A stretch of DNA of 8,060 nt, taken from assembly GCA_017936025.1 (NCBI GenBank), contig JAGBGL010000141.1:1-8060 (forward strand). The letters run 5' to 3'. This document shows, piece by piece, positions 6,949 to 8,060 of the stretch (its first letter is position 1; each line of letters begins with the position of its first letter). The notes beneath the pieces were generated by a model. That model was not told the origin of the DNA. It made no database searches and worked only from the letters and a program-made list of their open reading frames with translations. The position numbers were made by a program, and so were the translations under genes. The DNA is from Bacillota bacterium. Lineage in GTDB: Bacteria; Bacillota; Clostridia; Peptostreptococcales; Anaerovoracaceae.

Positions 6949-7881
6949 ATGAAAAAGTTCAAAGGCCAGATCTGTCTTCTTCTGGCAGCAATCATCTGGG
7001 GCTCAGCATTTATATTCCAGAAGATGGGCATGGACCACATCGGCCCCTTTACGTTCGGTATTTTCCGCTTCACACTCGGCTCGCTGGCTCTTCTGCCTGT
7101 CATATGGATCTATGGCCGGCTGAACAACCGTAAACTGCCGGAACAGAGAGCATATATCACGCCGTGGAAAGATAAGGAACTGCTTCTCGGCGGACTCCTC
7201 TGCGGACTGGCAAGCTTCATCGCAGGCTCTCTGCAGCAGATCGGCATCGTTTACACTACTGCCGGAAAAGCCGGCTTCATTACAAGTATGGACATCGTTA
7301 TGGTGCCTATCATCCTGCTGTTCATGCGCAGAAAAGTCGAAAGATGGACATGGCTCGGCATTGCTGCTGCTTTTATCGGGCTGTGGCTGTTATGTATCAC
7401 GGAAGGCTTCACTATCGCTAAAGGCGATGCCTTTGTTATCGGATGCGCTGTGGTATATTCCATCCAGATCCTGCTGATAGACCATTACGCAGAACGGGTA
7501 GACGTACTCAAGCTCTCATTCCTGCAGTTCTTCCTCTCCGGGATCCTATCCATTCCGTTCGCGCTGATAACAGAAACTATCAATATGCATGACATCATCG
7601 CATGCGCGGGACCTATACTTTACACAGCATTCCTGGAAGTAAGCATCGCATTCACACTCCAGATCGTAGGCCAGAAATACACATCTCCGGCTCCTGCGAC
7701 AATAATCATCAGTCTGGAATCTGTATTCGCTGCACTCAGCGGAGCACTCTTCCTGCATGAAACCATGTCGGGACGCGAACTGACAGGATGCATCATCATG
7801 TTTGCCGCATTCATCATCGCTCAGATCCCTGAAATGCGCGGAAACTCGGAATCAGAAGATTCATCAGAAACCATCGGATAA
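6949..7881 (+). CDS. EamA-family (DMT superfamily) transporter under MerR control
   Basis: This is an integral membrane DMT-superfamily protein of 310 residues with about ten hydrophobic segments in two EamA repeats. The first opens with the typical CLLLAAIIWGSAFIFQK (9-25) and includes SLQQIGIVYTTAGKAGFIT (94-112). The second (about 155-295) ends with SLESVFAALSGALFLHETMSGRELTG (255-280), the usual E...E/RE signature of this family. The C-terminal tail is hydrophilic and Ser/Glu-rich (ESEDSSET). The start at 6949 is chosen because MKKFKGQICLL gives the normal EamA N-terminus and no in-frame ATG, GTG or TTG lies between it and the AGGAGG. Its promoter has the 19-bp MerR-type spacer, so it is probably induced by the ligand of the divergent regulator. 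An export role in drug or metabolite stress is inferred. It is a distant relative of the EamA gene at 50-955, with different regulation and clear sequence divergence, not a recent duplicate. Confidence 0.93.
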   Translation: MKKFKGQICLLLAAIIWGSAFIFQKMGMDHIGPFTFGIFRFTLGSLALLPVIWIYGRLNNRKLPEQRAYITPWKDKELLLGGLLCGLASFIAGSLQQIGIVYTTAGKAGFITSMDIVMVPIILLFMRRKVERWTWLGIAAAFIGLWLLCITEGFTIAKGDAFVIGCAVVYSIQILLIDHYAERVDVLKLSFLQFFLSGILSIPFALITETINMHDIIACAGPILYTAFLEVSIAFTLQIVGQKYTSPAPATIIISLESVFAALSGALFLHETMSGRELTGCIIMFAAFIIAQIPEMRGNSESEDSSETIG

Positions 7882-7928
7882 ATATATTTTTTTAAAAACA
7901 AAAGACAGCTTTCCTGATTTGATATGTA

Positions 7929-7966
7929 CCCCCTTTACTGGACAAAAACCAGTAGAGGGGGTTTTT
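7929..7966 (+). terminator. Terminal IS hairpin that acts as a terminator and covers the transposase ribosome binding site
   Basis: A 13-bp stem (CCCCCTTTACTGG with CCAGTAGAGGGGG, one G-U pair) and a 7-nt loop are followed by TTTTTC. On the plus strand this is a strong intrinsic terminator shape, and no other terminator exists for the EamA gene. The 3' arm contains GAGGGGG (7955-7961), the only candidate ribosome binding site for the ATG at 7969. Confidence 0.75.
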
Positions 7967-7968
7967 CT

Positions 7969-8060
7969 ATGCGTTACAGTTATGAATTTAAGAGAAACTG
8001 TGTTGACCTTTACCGTCATGGTCAGTGGCCGGAAACACCAGATGGTGTCAAAGAGCATAC
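7969..8060 (+). CDS. IS3-family-like transposase OrfA, N-terminal fragment
   Basis: Thirty complete codons are visible before the window ends. The protein begins MRYSYEFKRNCVDLYRHGQW, followed by PETPDGVKEH. The YSYEFKxxxVxLY pattern is the first helix of the helix-turn-helix domain at the start of IS3/IS150-type OrfA proteins. The following W-PETP-G stretch recalls transposase proteins of Clostridia. The ATG at 7969 has GAGGGGG 7 nt upstream, inside a hairpin arm. Whether the full gene is intact cannot be seen. Confidence 0.75.
   Translation, partial: MRYSYEFKRNCVDLYRHGQWPETPDGVKEH

Larger units (their letters stand above)
7925..8060 (+). mobile_element. Left end of an IS3-family-like insertion sequence (cut by the window edge)
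   Basis: A TG-starting terminus (TGTACCCCCTTTACTGGAC, 7925-7943) lies 44 nt before a transposase-like start codon, a layout typical of IS3-family left ends. The right end, the second reading frame and the target duplication lie outside the window, so the exact boundary and family group are not proven. The insertion lies 43 nt after the EamA stop and does not disrupt that gene. Confidence 0.65.

Noticed and set aside
6921..7133. Frame starting at ATG 6921 right behind a perfect AGGAGG
   Set aside because: The spacer is only 2 nt, the ATG lies in the base of a hairpin, and the product is an Arg/His-rich shadow of the EamA gene in another frame. Production of a short leader peptide cannot be fully excluded.
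50..7881. The two EamA genes as a duplicated pair or flanking repeat
   Set aside because: The proteins share only family-level features, differ throughout in sequence, lie in opposite orientations and have different promoters, so no recent duplication is visible.
7864..8058. Minus-strand open frame across the IS end
   Set aside because: It is antisense to the transposase start and the terminal hairpin, has no family resemblance, and its start lies in transposase sequence.
1..8060. Search for tRNA, rRNA, CRISPR repeats, riboswitch leaders, toxin-antitoxin or phage genes
   Set aside because: No cloverleaf, periodic repeat, long structured leader or recognisable small gene pair was found. Apart from the roughly 120-bp regulator control region and gaps under 150 bp, the window is filled by the genes listed.

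Overview
The window looks like chromosomal DNA of a moderate-GC member of the Bacillota, probably an anaerobic Clostridia-type gut bacterium. This rests on AGGAGG-like ribosome binding sites, TATAAT promoters, U-tailed hairpin terminators, a BmrR-like MerR regulator and an IS3-type transposase start of a kind I recall from Lachnospiraceae-like genomes. Genus cannot be fixed from the sequence. There are six complete genes and one cut-off transposase gene. Five of the six complete genes encode membrane transporters or their regulator; the sixth is a soluble sulfur-redox enzyme.

Left part (1-2741, minus strand): a two-gene operon starts at a TATAAT box near 2684. It encodes a CoA-disulfide/persulfide reductase fused to a rhodanese domain. 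That gene is translationally coupled (stop and start overlap) to an EamA/DMT exporter. A sulfur or thiol theme for the pair is an inference. A few codons of a possible further gene run off the left edge.

Middle (2742-4587, minus strand): a single-gene unit encodes a 548-residue APC-superfamily amino acid permease. It has its own near-consensus promoter, a GGAGGT ribosome binding site, codon use that suggests high expression, and terminators on both sides.

Right part (4588-7881): a MerR-family regulator with a GyrI/BmrR-type ligand-binding domain and, downstream on the same strand, a DHA2-type MFS drug exporter. They read leftward from a 120-bp divergent region. On the other side of that region a second EamA/DMT transporter reads rightward. 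The region holds a textbook MerR-type promoter facing the EamA gene: TTGACT and TATAAT separated by 19 bp, with the dyad TTAGAG-CCA-CTCTAA directly after the -35. A conventional 17/18-bp promoter faces the regulator. The simplest model is one ligand-sensing MerR protein that controls two unrelated exporters, an MFS pump in its own operon and a DMT protein on the opposite strand. The EamA leader has a second oddity: its perfect AGGAGG lies 30 nt from the start codon, with a 6-bp GC-rich hairpin in between that could shorten the distance.

Right edge (7925-8060): the left end of an IS3-family-like insertion sequence begins. Its terminal hairpin also looks like a terminator and buries the transposase ribosome binding site.

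I see no tRNA, rRNA, CRISPR array, phage or defence module. Nothing here is a clearly new system. The best leads are the divergent MerR switch and the hairpin-bridged start site.
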